This document shows, piece after piece, positions 1 to 9,158 of a DNA stretch of 64,000 nucleotides (the first letter of the stretch is position 1; each line of letters opens with the position of its first letter). The notes beneath the pieces were generated by a model, which was not told the DNA's origin, did no database searches, and was given only the letters and a program-made list of their open reading frames with translations. The DNA comes from CANHBY01 sp046342195 (lineage in GTDB: Bacteria > Pseudomonadota > Gammaproteobacteria > Burkholderiales > Burkholderiaceae_C): positions 1-64,000 of the forward strand of contig JBKDQE010000018.1 in the NCBI GenBank assembly GCA_046342195.1. The letters are read 5' to 3'. Made by a program: the position numbers and the translations under genes.

Positions 1-75
1 TTGCAAAAAGCCCTCTTCAAATCCATCAACATCCCCGCACCAACCCCAGCCAACCTCGCCAAACCCCGTTTGTAG
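1..75 (+). CDS. 3' end of an unidentified gene (partial)
   Basis: The frame is open from base 1 and ends at TAG (73-75). The 24 visible residues form a proline- and alanine-rich tail ending in AKPRL. There is too little to assign a family, and the window edge removes the rest. It points toward the convergent rfbC. The frame could be open by chance. Confidence 0.3.
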   Translation: MQKALFKSINIPAPTPANLAKPRL

Positions 76-109
76 TCTGCACTTTTTGATCCACTTCCAT
101 ATGAATCAA

Positions 110-130
110 ACACTTACGTTCCGTAAGTGT
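110..130. other. 21-bp palindrome / hairpin
   Basis: Two perfect 9-bp arms (ACACTTACG and CGTAAGTGT) surround a 3-nt centre in the gap between the partial gene and rfbC. No T-tract follows on either strand, so an intrinsic terminator is unlikely. It could be an operator or an RNA hairpin. The rest of 76-303 is AT-rich, and I see no gene in it. Confidence 0.35.
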
Positions 131-303
131 CGAACTTAAGATGCACCAGCATGCCGCGTTGCGCCTCATAAACGCGCAACCATCATGCGCGGGTTTGGAC
201 TTGTGTGCATGGGATGGGACTAGCTGAGTTCAGTTTGCATAAGTCTTATTTATTTTACGTAATTCCTGTTAATTTTTTAAAGTGACGATTTTTTAAAACT
301 CGA

Positions 304-852
304 TTATATTATTCCGCATGGCGGAAGAAAAGGGGCCGCGGCATCTCGCTCTGAGAGTAAAGGTAAATTTTTTTGCAAGGGCCAATCAATTCCCAAGCTC
401 GGGTCATTCCACCGGATGGAAACCTCTAGATGAGGTACATAGAAATCAGTGGTTTTATAAAGAAAATCCGCAGATTCACTGGTGACTAAAAAACCATGCG
501 CTAAACCAGCAGGAATCCAGAGTTGCTTATAGTTTTCGGCACTGAGTTCAATACCTACCCACTTCCTGAACGTGGGGCTGTTGGGTCGGACGTCTACTGC
601 CACATCAAACACACTGCCTTTGATGACCCGAACGAGCTTACCCTGAGAATGGGGGGCTTTCTGCAAGTGAAGTCCTCGCAGAACACCTTTTGCTGAACGG
701 GAATGGTTGTCCTGAACAAAACATATTTTCTCTCCAACAGCCTCATTAAATATTTTTTGATTGAAACTTTCCAAAAAGAAGCCTCGTTCATCCCCAAAAA
801 CACGGGGTTCGAAAATTAGAACGTCTTCAATGGCAGTTGGCATTGCTTTCAT
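304..852 (-). CDS. rfbC: dTDP-4-dehydrorhamnose 3,5-epimerase
   Basis: RmlC family; epimerises C3 and C5 of dTDP-4-keto-6-deoxyglucose in the cytoplasmic dTDP-L-rhamnose pathway. The 182 residues match the family's usual size. GVLRGLHLQ (56-64) carries the catalytic His62, RGFF (23-26) lies in the substrate-binding strand, and the late WNDP motif holds the Asp that pairs with the catalytic His. The start ATG shares one base with the rfbA stop (TAATG), so the two are probably translationally coupled; Met4 is an alternative start. rfbB and rfbD, needed for the complete pathway, are not nearby and must be elsewhere if the pathway works. Confidence 0.95.
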   Translation of the reverse strand: MKAMPTAIEDVLIFEPRVFGDERGFFLESFNQKIFNEAVGEKICFVQDNHSRSAKGVLRGLHLQKAPHSQGKLVRVIKGSVFDVAVDVRPNSPTFRKWVGIELSAENYKQLWIPAGLAHGFLVTSESADFLYKTTDFYVPHLEVSIRWNDPSLGIDWPLQKNLPLLSERDAAAPFLPPCGII

Positions 853-1742
853 TAAAACACCTGACTGTTGACAAGTTGCAAAAGATACTGGCCATAACCG
901 TTTTTAAGCAGGGGAATCGCCAATTTTTCCAAGGCGTTACGGTCAATCCAGCCTGATCGGAAGGCAATTTCTTCTGGGCAGGCCACCTTGAGACCTTGGC
1001 GTTTTTCCAGCGTTGCAATGAATTGCCCCGCTTCAAGCAGGCTGTCATGGGTGCCTGTGTCAAGCCAGGCGTAGCCACGCCCCATGATTTCCACATTCAG
1101 TTGATTTTGTGCCAAATATTGAGCGTTGATATCTGTAATCTCTAATTCGCCACGAGCCGAGGGCTTGATCCTGCTGGCAATATCACAAACTTGATTATCA
1201 TAAAAATAAAGCCCTGTGACAGCATAGTTGCTTTTGGGTGCAGAGGGCTTTTCCTCGATACTCAGGGCCCGTTTGTATGTATCAAACTCGACAACGCCAT
1301 AGCGCTCGGGGTCGTGAACATGGTAGGCGAATACCGAAGCCCCTTGGCTACGCCGGTGGGCAGCATTGAGCAGGGTTTGAAAGTCATGACCATAAAAAAT
1401 ATTATCACCAAGCACAAGGGCACTGGGGCAATTGTTGACAAATTCTTTACCTAAAATAAAAGCTTGAGCCAAACCGTCTGGGCTGGGTTGCACGCAATAT
1501 TGAATTTCGATACCCCACTGAGCACCATTGCCTAGTAAATTTTGGAACCGGGGGGTATCTTGTGGTGTACTGATCAAGAGAATTTCCCGAATTCCTGCCA
1601 ACATTAAAGATGTGAGCGGGTAATAAACCATCGGTTTATCATATACTGGCAGGAGCTGTTTGCTCATAGCCAGTGTCGCCGGATGGAGGCGGGTGCCTGA
1701 CCCTCCTGCCAAAATAAGTCCTTTACGCTGAGGGATGTTCAT
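852..1742 (-). CDS. rfbA: Glucose-1-phosphate thymidylyltransferase
   Basis: RmlA family; joins dTTP and glucose-1-phosphate to give dTDP-glucose, the first step toward dTDP-rhamnose. 296 residues, normal for the family. The nucleotide-binding signature LAGGSGTRLHP is at residues 11-21, followed by KQLLPVYDKPM and VLGDNIFYG, with EITDIN near the sugar-binding site. I chose ATG 1742; a longer reading begins at TTG 1769, whose extra nine residues are unlike the family's usual start. It is the upstream partner of rfbC and lies 44 bp downstream of recX on the same strand. Confidence 0.95.
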   Translation of the reverse strand: MNIPQRKGLILAGGSGTRLHPATLAMSKQLLPVYDKPMVYYPLTSLMLAGIREILLISTPQDTPRFQNLLGNGAQWGIEIQYCVQPSPDGLAQAFILGKEFVNNCPSALVLGDNIFYGHDFQTLLNAAHRRSQGASVFAYHVHDPERYGVVEFDTYKRALSIEEKPSAPKSNYAVTGLYFYDNQVCDIASRIKPSARGELEITDINAQYLAQNQLNVEIMGRGYAWLDTGTHDSLLEAGQFIATLEKRQGLKVACPEEIAFRSGWIDRNALEKLAIPLLKNGYGQYLLQLVNSQVF

Positions 1743-1786
1743 GAGATTTACTTTCAAGATAATGTGCAAATGGAAATAAAAAACCG

Positions 1787-2374
1787 TTAACCTTGGTTAC
1801 TTTCACACTCATTTTCTTTGCTACCATCGCCGCGAAGAACGCGGTTTATAACGTCGCCAGAAAACCCTCTTTGCATCAAAAAGCGGGCTTGACTTGCTCG
1901 AGTGGCAGGATCAGAGGGCAGGCTGTTAAACTTGCGCGCCCATACAGATTGGGCTCGCTCAAATTCTGACTCAGCCAACTGACTTAATGCGTCGCCTTGT
2001 AGCGACAAACCGTGCTCAGCCAGCTCTCTTTGGATGCGCTGAAGCCCAAAACGAGATTGGCGAACTCGAATGCGGCTTTCAATGAATCGCTGATCACTGA
2101 GATGGCCTTGGGCCTTCAAACTGTCAATCACACGATCAATCAGCTCAGGCAAGCTTTCTGGGGGCCCTGACATAGGAATCTGATTGTGTTTGGTCTGGAG
2201 ATTGATGCCGGGCTCAACTGAGTTGTCATTGCCATGTTTTAAAGCGGCTTGATGAGCTCGGGATTGCCCAAAAAAGAGCAGCTTGTGCCGCAACTCTGCC
2301 TCACTTTGCTCACGTTGAGCCAGCCAGTAAAGTGAGCGCCGCTTGAGAATATCAAACAATTTAGAATACTGCAT
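1787..2374 (-). CDS. recX: Regulatory protein RecX
   Basis: RecX family; binds RecA filaments and inhibits their extension. The N-terminal helix pair (LYWLAQREQSEAELRHKL, about 15-33) and the QGHLSDQRFIESRIRVR segment are typical three-helix RecX repeats. At 195 residues it is longer than the usual 150 or so, because of a polar Asn/Gln/Pro-rich insert at about residues 36-72. recA is not adjacent in this window, although the two often neighbour each other. No clear Shine-Dalgarno precedes the ATG, and a family B repeat lies directly upstream, so regulation may have changed. Confidence 0.85.
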   Translation of the reverse strand: MQYSKLFDILKRRSLYWLAQREQSEAELRHKLLFFGQSRAHQAALKHGNDNSVEPGINLQTKHNQIPMSGPPESLPELIDRVIDSLKAQGHLSDQRFIESRIRVRQSRFGLQRIQRELAEHGLSLQGDALSQLAESEFERAQSVWARKFNSLPSDPATRASQARFLMQRGFSGDVINRVLRGDGSKENECESNQG

Positions 2375-2390
2375 AAAATAATAATATTAA

Positions 2391-2450
2391 GAAACCTCTT
2401 CAAAACCCCTTATGGATGAGCGCGCTTTTCCCGGATGCGGGATGCAAGGC
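2391..2450 (+). repeat. Family B repeat, degenerate copy
   Basis: Starts GAAACCTCTTCAAAACCCC and continues through GGATGAGCGCGC and TTTTCCCGGATG, matching the other family B copies (9396, 29336, 32027, 37708). The right end is eroded, but AAAACTTCTTTC near 2470 looks like a decayed inverted end. It sits between recX and the long phosphatase-domain gene. Confidence 0.7.
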
Positions 2451-2572
2451 TCAGCCCCCATTTTCTTCAAAACTTCTTTCAGTGAATGAAAATATTCAGG
2501 CATGTGGCCACTCGCTTTGACAAAGGCCATACTCAAACGCAAAGGTTTGCCGCGCGTACAGCCTCAATGGCT

Positions 2573-5500
2573 TCAAAACCGATTAGGAAGCTCTTTGGTG
2601 CCCAAGCCCGGCGAATCAGAAAGAGAGACGGCTTCATAAACAAGGCCTCGGCTGGTGCGCTTTGCGACAATGATCACTGCCAAACCATTCGGCTGAATGT
2701 GTAGCATTGCAAGACTGTTGGTTCCAAAACCCGCATCAAGAGAAATATTTTGTTGATAAAAATCAGCCGAATTGTTACTCTTTCCACGAACAGGCATACC
2801 ACTCATGGTGTGCCCGTGAAAGGACGTTTTGTATTTATTACCCCTTATTTTATTTATTTTTTCAATCAATTCTGGATTGGTCAAGCCACGCAACCAGAGA
2901 ATATCACTTAAAACATCATCGGGAAGCGGCGTACCATTTTCTAGATGGTTTATTAACTGTTGCAAATTCTCTTGAGTCGTTGGAAACCCGCCATGGGTGA
3001 ATAGGGCATTTCCGCCATCATAAGGCACCTCATAGGCCGCAGAAAGGCCCTTGAAAAAATCCAAGTGACCGCTTTTTTGAAGTATTTTCTCAATCCAAAT
3101 TGCTTTATATCGATTCCAAAAAATTTGGGCATCTGTATCGCTCGGGGCCTGATTTTTATGAATTGCTTCAGGGCCTTTCCACTCCCACGAATTTTTATTT
3201 TTGCTCCAGACCGGATAAGCTTTTAAGGCTTCTTGCATAAATTCTTTTTCTTTTCCTGAAAGAGCAAATTCAGGGTTAATATCATTCAGATAAGAAGTTG
3301 CGGTGTTATCGAAACCCTTCCTAAGCATCTCATATACTTTTGAAGAATAATCTCGATTTGGCGTATCTTTCACCATATGCAAAGCATAATTTGCAAGCTC
3401 TTCATGATTACCCCGCAACGCTACCACACGGGCTCCGCGAAGAGTTTTCAAGGCGTTGTAAAGATCGCCGTCTTTTTTATATTTATCAATCAATTGATTA
3501 AATTCAGAATCAGATCTTGAATTTGAAATTTCTTTAATAGTTTTCATCAATTCAACGACCCTCCCGGGCTGGTAGCCTTTGTTAAGAAGATCTCCCAATT
3601 GCACCACGATAACATCTTCAATGTTAAATTTCAATGACTCCACTTGCTTGGCAGAAAATATAATTGCCCCCCTAAAAAGGCCATAATTACCATGAATATC
3701 AGGTATGGCAAAAATATGCTTTCTGCTCGCGATCCCTATTTGTGTGTACAAATCATCTGGAATTTTTTGACCCGAAATTACCAATCCTGGGCCGACATTT
3801 TTTTTAAGTGGCCTCCTAGGGTCGATGGGGTTTCCTGTCAGATCAACAATCACACTTTTTCTCGCCAAATCACTGGCCTGAGTCAGTTTTGAAATTGCTG
3901 GCTGAAAAGGATCAGCATACCCTGGAATATAACCCTCTCGTATCATTAAATTTTGCCGATTTTTGGTTCCAATAGCATATTCACTAAGGCTTTCCCGGTA
4001 AATTATATCCACCCTCAATATTTCAATGGTTTTAGCCCCCAATCTTGCTAAATCATGATTTTCAATTTGATTGATTGCTTTTGCCAAGGCTGATACAACA
4101 TTCTTTTCAATTTGATTAATTGGGCCGCTCTTGATTGAAGCATGAGAAGCCCATTTTCGGCCTTCTGGGGGACCCAATAAAATCAAGGCTTGAACCAGAC
4201 TCCGCATCTCGGCCTCAGAGGGTTCGATATTGGGGCGTGCGATCCAAGATTCCCAAAGCAAGAGCAGATCCTGACGGGATATGGTGGGTATCAGAGACTT
4301 GGGGGGCAGAGGAGCCAATTTTCCAGATGGTTTTATTGGAATTTCTGGATTTCTGTTTGGTAAACCTCCTGAACTATTCAAACTATTCAACACCACAGGG
4401 ATCCTTGCCACTGAAATGATTTCAGGCACTTTGCTGGCCGAAGAAGAATTCAAGACTGCTTGCAAAGCACCTTGAACGGTTGGATGATTGTATAAAGCCA
4501 AGTTTTGTTTTTTCAAAAACCGAGAAAATACCAAAACCTCAAAAGCTGCTTTTCTTGGATTTTCTTTTCCAAAATGTATCTGGATAGCCCGGACCAAATT
4601 TTCTGGCGATGTGATTTTCAAATTCAATTGGCTTCCATCAATTGTGAGCCAATCTAAATTGATTGTTGGATTTTTTTCTGTCGGTTTTTTAATTTCTTTT
4701 GCAGGGACAATATTATTTGAAGCTTGTGTGTTGACGGGATTGCTGCTTGTTGATACCCCTGGTGGCAACACGGGATTTTTTTCAGGAGGCTGATTTACAT
4801 TGGATTTAATCGCCCCGTCAATACGCACCAAGGCTTGCTGGGCTGCAACCTGGGTCAGTTGGAACTCTTCAGTGCCGATCCTGCCGCTTTCTTTCCAGAG
4901 TGATGTAGTCTCACCCAAGGCGTGGTTTATATTCTGACGGAGATGTGTAAGCTGTGTTCGGTTATTATTTTCAATTGCACCCTTAACTTGGGCAGTAAAC
5001 TCCTTCAGTTTTGCTAGCGCCAAGGGTAAACTCGCCGCAGCTTGAACTCGGTCTGGCGTTTGGTTGACCGGCACGAGGGCACTGGCCTCAAGTTTTTTGA
5101 TCTGGGGCGTTCGCCTGGCTTGCATGACCCCGAGGTTTGCCAAGGTATTCGCCACATTAAGAAGCTCGCCCTCAGCCATTTTTTTTTCGGATTCTTTCAA
5201 GCCTTGTATAAACTCTGGGCTCAGGCCATATTCCTTAGCCAAACCTTTATTCAGTGCCAGGCTGCCTTTGACGACATTGCTCAAACCCCTGCCGTTCGGG
5301 TCACCGGCTTGGCCGGTTTGTGCAAGCAAATAAGCCAATAATTGGCCCCCGGCGGCATCGTTGGGCAACTGAATTCGGCCTTGAGCGTCAATAGGAATGC
5401 CAGCCCGGGTGATCGCATGCAGCGCCACAGAGCCCCGATGTTGGCTGAATTGTTGTTGCAGCGGGGTACTGGGTGGGATCTTCCAGGGCGTGAGCATTGA

Positions 5501-6004
5501 GAGGCGGCCCACACCACGGCCCAAAAAATCAGCCAAACCATTGATTCCTTGATCCCACAGGTTTGATGGCGGGCCAGCCACAAGGCCGAGCCGGGGGTCG
5601 AGGGCGTTCAGAGTCACGGGCAGCCCTTGAACCACCTTAAGCGCCTCTGAAGCCCACTGGGGTGCGGCCTGCATGGGCCGGGTTTTGATCCATTGGCCAA
5701 TGATTTTCTTGGCATAACTGCCGTTTTCCAATTGACGCGGGCCAAACTGGCCCTGAAGAGGCACGGTGGTGGTAAATTGACCTTGCGGGCCCTTCCAAGT
5801 CAGTTTCCAATCTTGCGGGCTGGGGCTGTTGGATCTGCTGGTTTTGGGCACGGGCTCGGCTGTGAGGGTGCCCCCGAAAATCTGACCAGTGTAGGTTTGA
5901 AAATTCTTGGAAAGCTGGGGCTGAGGGAGATTGTTCTTCACACTGGAACGGCCAGCCGCTTTTTCATCAGGCAAAATTTTTGCCGGGGTCATACCAACAA
6001 CCAT
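2573..6004 (-). CDS. Giant protein with C-terminal PPP-type metallophosphatase domain
   Basis: 1143 residues; not recognised as a whole. The C-terminal third has the ordered metal-ligand motifs of calcineurin-like PPP phosphatases: PDIHGN (Asp769, His771), LGDLLNKG (Asp805), RGNHEE (Asn866-His867-Glu868), FTHGG (His1004) and FHGHT (His1063, His1065). The domain should bind two metal ions and hydrolyse phosphoesters, but the substrate is unknown. The N-terminal 750 residues are Pro/Asn/Gln/Ala-rich, with no signal peptide or membrane segment and no family I know. Start ATG 6004 has a strong site (AGAGGAGC). The first kilobase is GC-rich and the rest AT-rich, which suggests a mosaic origin. Size and build recall secreted effectors, but no secretion signal is visible. 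Confidence 0.85.
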   Translation of the reverse strand: MVVGMTPAKILPDEKAAGRSSVKNNLPQPQLSKNFQTYTGQIFGGTLTAEPVPKTSRSNSPSPQDWKLTWKGPQGQFTTTVPLQGQFGPRQLENGSYAKKIIGQWIKTRPMQAAPQWASEALKVVQGLPVTLNALDPRLGLVAGPPSNLWDQGINGLADFLGRGVGRLSMLTPWKIPPSTPLQQQFSQHRGSVALHAITRAGIPIDAQGRIQLPNDAAGGQLLAYLLAQTGQAGDPNGRGLSNVVKGSLALNKGLAKEYGLSPEFIQGLKESEKKMAEGELLNVANTLANLGVMQARRTPQIKKLEASALVPVNQTPDRVQAAASLPLALAKLKEFTAQVKGAIENNNRTQLTHLRQNINHALGETTSLWKESGRIGTEEFQLTQVAAQQALVRIDGAIKSNVNQPPEKNPVLPPGVSTSSNPVNTQASNNIVPAKEIKKPTEKNPTINLDWLTIDGSQLNLKITSPENLVRAIQIHFGKENPRKAAFEVLVFSRFLKKQNLALYNHPTVQGALQAVLNSSSASKVPEIISVARIPVVLNSLNSSGGLPNRNPEIPIKPSGKLAPLPPKSLIPTISRQDLLLLWESWIARPNIEPSEAEMRSLVQALILLGPPEGRKWASHASIKSGPINQIEKNVVSALAKAINQIENHDLARLGAKTIEILRVDIIYRESLSEYAIGTKNRQNLMIREGYIPGYADPFQPAISKLTQASDLARKSVIVDLTGNPIDPRRPLKKNVGPGLVISGQKIPDDLYTQIGIASRKHIFAIPDIHGNYGLFRGAIIFSAKQVESLKFNIEDVIVVQLGDLLNKGYQPGRVVELMKTIKEISNSRSDSEFNQLIDKYKKDGDLYNALKTLRGARVVALRGNHEELANYALHMVKDTPNRDYSSKVYEMLRKGFDNTATSYLNDINPEFALSGKEKEFMQEALKAYPVWSKNKNSWEWKGPEAIHKNQAPSDTDAQIFWNRYKAIWIEKILQKSGHLDFFKGLSAAYEVPYDGGNALFTHGGFPTTQENLQQLINHLENGTPLPDDVLSDILWLRGLTNPELIEKINKIRGNKYKTSFHGHTMSGMPVRGKSNNSADFYQQNISLDAGFGTNSLAMLHIQPNGLAVIIVAKRTSRGLVYEAVSLSDSPGLGTKELPNRF

Positions 6005-6124
6005 GTTTGCTCCTCTTAAAATTGATCAACAGCCCATGTTGAGGGTTCTGAAACCAAGCGCGTCGCTTGGCTGCTCTTGGTCTAGGGCCAGCACCCTCTT
6101 GGTTTATGCTTTCCGTTACAACCC

Positions 6125-6844
6125 ATGCTCACTGAATTTGCTCCTGGCCTTTTTGTTCAAGGTTTTACCCCCCCCTGCCCACTGTCGAGGTTCAAATTGA
6201 TTGCCTTCGATATGGACTCCACCCTCATCAATATTGAATGCATCGATGAAATTGCCGCTGCAGCTGGGCGCAAGAAAGAAGTCGCTGCCATTACCGAAGC
6301 GGCAATGCGGGGCGAAATCAGTGATTACAAAGAAAGCCTTCGCCAACGGGTGGCCTTGCTCAAAGGGGTGCCTGAATCGGCCTTGAAGCAAGTGTTTGAC
6401 GATCGTTTGAGGCTTAACCCTGGGGCCCAGTCGCTGGTGCATGCGTGCAGGCAAGCCTCTATGTATACACTGCTGGTCTCTGGTGGCTTTACTTTTTTCA
6501 CCAATGCCATTCGAGACATGCTTGGACTCGATTTCACCCGCAGCAACCAGTTGGAAATTTCTGACGGCATTCTGACGGGCCGCATGATAGACCAAGAATG
6601 GGGAGACATTTGCGACGGCGAGGAAAAACGTCGTATGCTTCAAAGCACCTGCGCTGAATTGGGTGTGTCGCTCGAACAATCAATTGCCATGGGAGACGGG
6701 GCCAATGATCTCCCCATGATGAGCATTGCCGGCTTGTCGGTGGCTTATCACGCCAAACCACGGGTTCGAGAAACTGCCATGGTGGCCATTGAAAAAGGCG
6801 GCCTGGACCGCCTGCTTGAGGTCTTGCCACCCAACCTGTCTTGA
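6125..6844 (+). CDS. serB: Phosphoserine phosphatase
   Basis: HAD superfamily; removes phosphate from O-phosphoserine in the last step of serine biosynthesis. FDMDSTLI (28-35) supplies the nucleophile Asp29 and the acid/base Asp31, LVSGGFTFF is the second HAD motif, and GDGANDLPM near the C-terminus binds magnesium. 239 residues, the short form without an N-terminal ACT domain. It is divergent from the giant phosphatase gene, with 120 bp between starts that must hold both promoters. Met1 is the first in-frame ATG; a start closer to the HAD core is possible. Confidence 0.95.
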   Translation: MLTEFAPGLFVQGFTPPCPLSRFKLIAFDMDSTLINIECIDEIAAAAGRKKEVAAITEAAMRGEISDYKESLRQRVALLKGVPESALKQVFDDRLRLNPGAQSLVHACRQASMYTLLVSGGFTFFTNAIRDMLGLDFTRSNQLEISDGILTGRMIDQEWGDICDGEEKRRMLQSTCAELGVSLEQSIAMGDGANDLPMMSIAGLSVAYHAKPRVRETAMVAIEKGGLDRLLEVLPPNLS

Positions 6845-6894
6845 AGTTTGATGCACCCTCCTCTGGTGAAAGCTACCCATATTCAATTTAAGTT

Positions 6895-7788
6895 ATGCTT
6901 TTCTCCACCAACCCTCACACCTTGCATCAAACTTCTTCGCCTTCTCCGGGCGCCTTCAGGCGTGAAGGGCCCCTCCCCCCAAGAACCCCAGCTCATCAGG
7001 GCCCCGATGCCCGATTCACTGTCGAGCGTCGAACCCCCGGACTGGTTTGGAGTGAACGGCTTGGGTGCTTTTTGGCCACTATCGTGGCCTGCATTCCGCC
7101 GCTTTTATTTTGCAGATGGACACTGCCTGTACTGATACACGAAGGCGGGTTCCTTTTTTTGCTTCTATTGATCTCACTGATTTTGGGGGCTTGTATTTCG
7201 ATTTTGATCGGGCTCGCTATTTCGGTATTCATCTGGTGGCTGCCTCGCCTCGCTTATATTGCGCTGAACAGTCAAGTGCAGCGCAGCGGTGTGCAGGCCG
7301 GGGTGAAATCACGAGGCATCTGGATCGCAGGGATCGGCTGGCTTCCCTGGAACGGCCTGCACATTCATGAAAAAAACGACCCCTTCAGTGCCAATCAGCG
7401 CTGTACAACCCTCGTCATCAAAACACCCCGATCTGATAGTCTGGTTTTGTATTCTCCAGATCATGCCGAACAACTTCTGTTTGAAATACGTCAGTTCATG
7501 GAGTATCAGCCCACAGAATTTGTGAATAGCGAGTTCCCGAACACTGAAATTCTTCCCCCCCGCCCTTCTGACTCCAACGCTTTTCACCCTGCTTGGCACA
7601 CACCGGTACGCGAGCTTTCCCCGATCCCGGAACCCAAACAGAGGCAGACTGATCCGGCATTTCAGCGAGAATTCGCCAAACCAGAGTTTCAGTCCACGGA
7701 AATTCTGGCTGAAGACAACACAGACCATTCGCATACTGAAAAATCAGCACACAAGAACCAGCAGACCGGTTTCAAACCCCTGCTTTGA
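6895..7788 (+). CDS. Predicted inner-membrane protein, unknown function
   Basis: 297 residues, not recognised. A proline-rich N-terminus is followed by two hydrophobic stretches (about 57-73 and 86-116), then a mixed domain with WLPWNGLHIHEKNDPFS and a conserved-looking LVIKTPRSDSLVLYSPD. The tail is polar and contains a degenerate internal duplication: EFVNSEFPNTEILPP and EFAKPEFQSTEILAE. It may be co-transcribed with serB (50-bp gap). No good ribosome-binding site is seen, so the true start may lie downstream. Confidence 0.6.
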   Translation: MLFSTNPHTLHQTSSPSPGAFRREGPLPPRTPAHQGPDARFTVERRTPGLVWSERLGCFLATIVACIPPLLFCRWTLPVLIHEGGFLFLLLLISLILGACISILIGLAISVFIWWLPRLAYIALNSQVQRSGVQAGVKSRGIWIAGIGWLPWNGLHIHEKNDPFSANQRCTTLVIKTPRSDSLVLYSPDHAEQLLFEIRQFMEYQPTEFVNSEFPNTEILPPRPSDSNAFHPAWHTPVRELSPIPEPKQRQTDPAFQREFAKPEFQSTEILAEDNTDHSHTEKSAHKNQQTGFKPLL

Positions 7789-7840
7789 ACAACGGCGGCG
7801 CATACGCATTTTGAATCAAGGTGCGCTGGGTGAACCGATA

Positions 7841-9085
7841 TCAGTCTGCTGATGCGCTTGCCGGATGAACCGAATGTATCTGAGCACCCACCCAAGTGGC
7901 AGCAAGCATCGCCAAAACCAATGCGCCCGCTGCACCATAAAAAACCCATTCAGGTGCGCTGTGATCCAGCAGCCGCCCAAACACTGGCGAAGCGATGGCA
8001 ATGCCTAAGTCAAGGCCCGAATAGACAGTGCCATAGACCCGACCGGTGGCTCCGTAGGGAGCCGCCCGCTTAATCAACATATCACGCGAGGGCCCCACCA
8101 AACCCACACCAAACCCTGAAAGCACCAACAAGGCCATTGCTGGCAATGCAGAAAAGACACCAGAGCCCACGGCAAGCAGCAGCCCGGCTGAAACCAGCAG
8201 GCAAACCCCAATCAGCCGCTCTAATCGGGCCTGATGCTGGACCCAAAAACCACCCAAGATCATCCCGATTGCACTACAAAGAAAAAAACCCGTGACCGCA
8301 AAACCCACCCAAGGAATGTCCCGCTCCTGCAAAGCCACCAAGGCTTGAGCTGAAAAACCCTGGATGCCTGCCAAAGCCGAGGTAAACCAAAAGAAAAATA
8401 AAAAACACATCCAAACAACGGGTAGCTTCAAAAATCCCAAACCCGACAGATTCGAAGCAGTGACGGCAACACCTGCTTTTTCCTCCGAGCCTTCGCCCAC
8501 CACACGATCGTCCAGGTCTGCCCGCCACCTCAACAAGATCAGCATCACCATCAAGGCCAAGATGGCCGCACCGGCCAAGGCCATCCGCCAAGAACCGGTA
8601 GAGTGCATCATCATCGTGACAAAGGCCGAAGCAAAGGCCCAGCCCAAGGTTCCACTGACACCATGAACAGAATAGGCATGCCCTAAGCGATGAGATGAAA
8701 CCCGCTTATTCAAAATCGTGAAATCCACGGGATGAAAAGGAGCATTCCCCAGCCCTGCAAGCACTGAACTAACAATCAAGAGCCCAAAGCCAGAAGCCAA
8801 GGCAGCACAAATGGCCGATAAGGCAAGACACCCCAGTGCCACAAAAAGCAGCGGCCGGGCACCGAACCGATCAACCAAAAAACCTGAGGCAGCTTGCCCC
8901 AATGCCGACACAAGAAAAAACACCGTGACTAAATAAGCCAGTTTTTCGTAATCGCCCCCGAATTCTTGAATGAAGGCTGCAAACAGGGGGGGGAGCAGAA
9001 AGTGAAAAAAATGCGAGGTACCGTGCGCGAGGCCAATCAAAGTCATTGTGCGGGCATCTTGGCCCAGTGTTTTATTAAGAGACAT
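7841..9085 (-). CDS. MFS transporter (Fsr-like exporter group)
   Basis: 414 residues with about twelve hydrophobic segments and the MFS loop signature FLVDRFGARPL between helices 2 and 3. GLGNAPFHPVDFTILNKRV resembles the fosmidomycin-resistance/exporter branch of MFS, so drug or metabolite export across the inner membrane is the best guess; the substrate is unknown. It is convergent with the preceding membrane-protein gene. The region just before its ATG folds into nested hairpins (see 9086-9158) and has no ordinary Shine-Dalgarno, which suggests control at the RNA level. Confidence 0.85.
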   Translation of the reverse strand: MSLNKTLGQDARTMTLIGLAHGTSHFFHFLLPPLFAAFIQEFGGDYEKLAYLVTVFFLVSALGQAASGFLVDRFGARPLLFVALGCLALSAICAALASGFGLLIVSSVLAGLGNAPFHPVDFTILNKRVSSHRLGHAYSVHGVSGTLGWAFASAFVTMMMHSTGSWRMALAGAAILALMVMLILLRWRADLDDRVVGEGSEEKAGVAVTASNLSGLGFLKLPVVWMCFLFFFWFTSALAGIQGFSAQALVALQERDIPWVGFAVTGFFLCSAIGMILGGFWVQHQARLERLIGVCLLVSAGLLLAVGSGVFSALPAMALLVLSGFGVGLVGPSRDMLIKRAAPYGATGRVYGTVYSGLDLGIAIASPVFGRLLDHSAPEWVFYGAAGALVLAMLAATWVGAQIHSVHPASASAD

Positions 9086-9158
9086 AAAGAGGGTTCCCCG
9101 GGGTCATTGGAATACTCCAGCTCTGGCCGAAGGAGTATCACCCGCCCTCTCAGTCAAG
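9086..9158 (-). promoter_or_regulatory. Structured 5' leader of the MFS gene
   Basis: Read toward the MFS start, AGAGGG (9150-9145) can pair with CCCTCT (9093-9088), only two bases before the ATG. Enclosed are a 7-bp hairpin ATACTCC/GGAGTAT (arms 9138-9132 and 9118-9112) and the palindrome CCCCGGGG (9103-9096). This nested fold would bury the initiation region. It matches no riboswitch class I know. A protein operator on DNA is an alternative reading. Confidence 0.35.
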
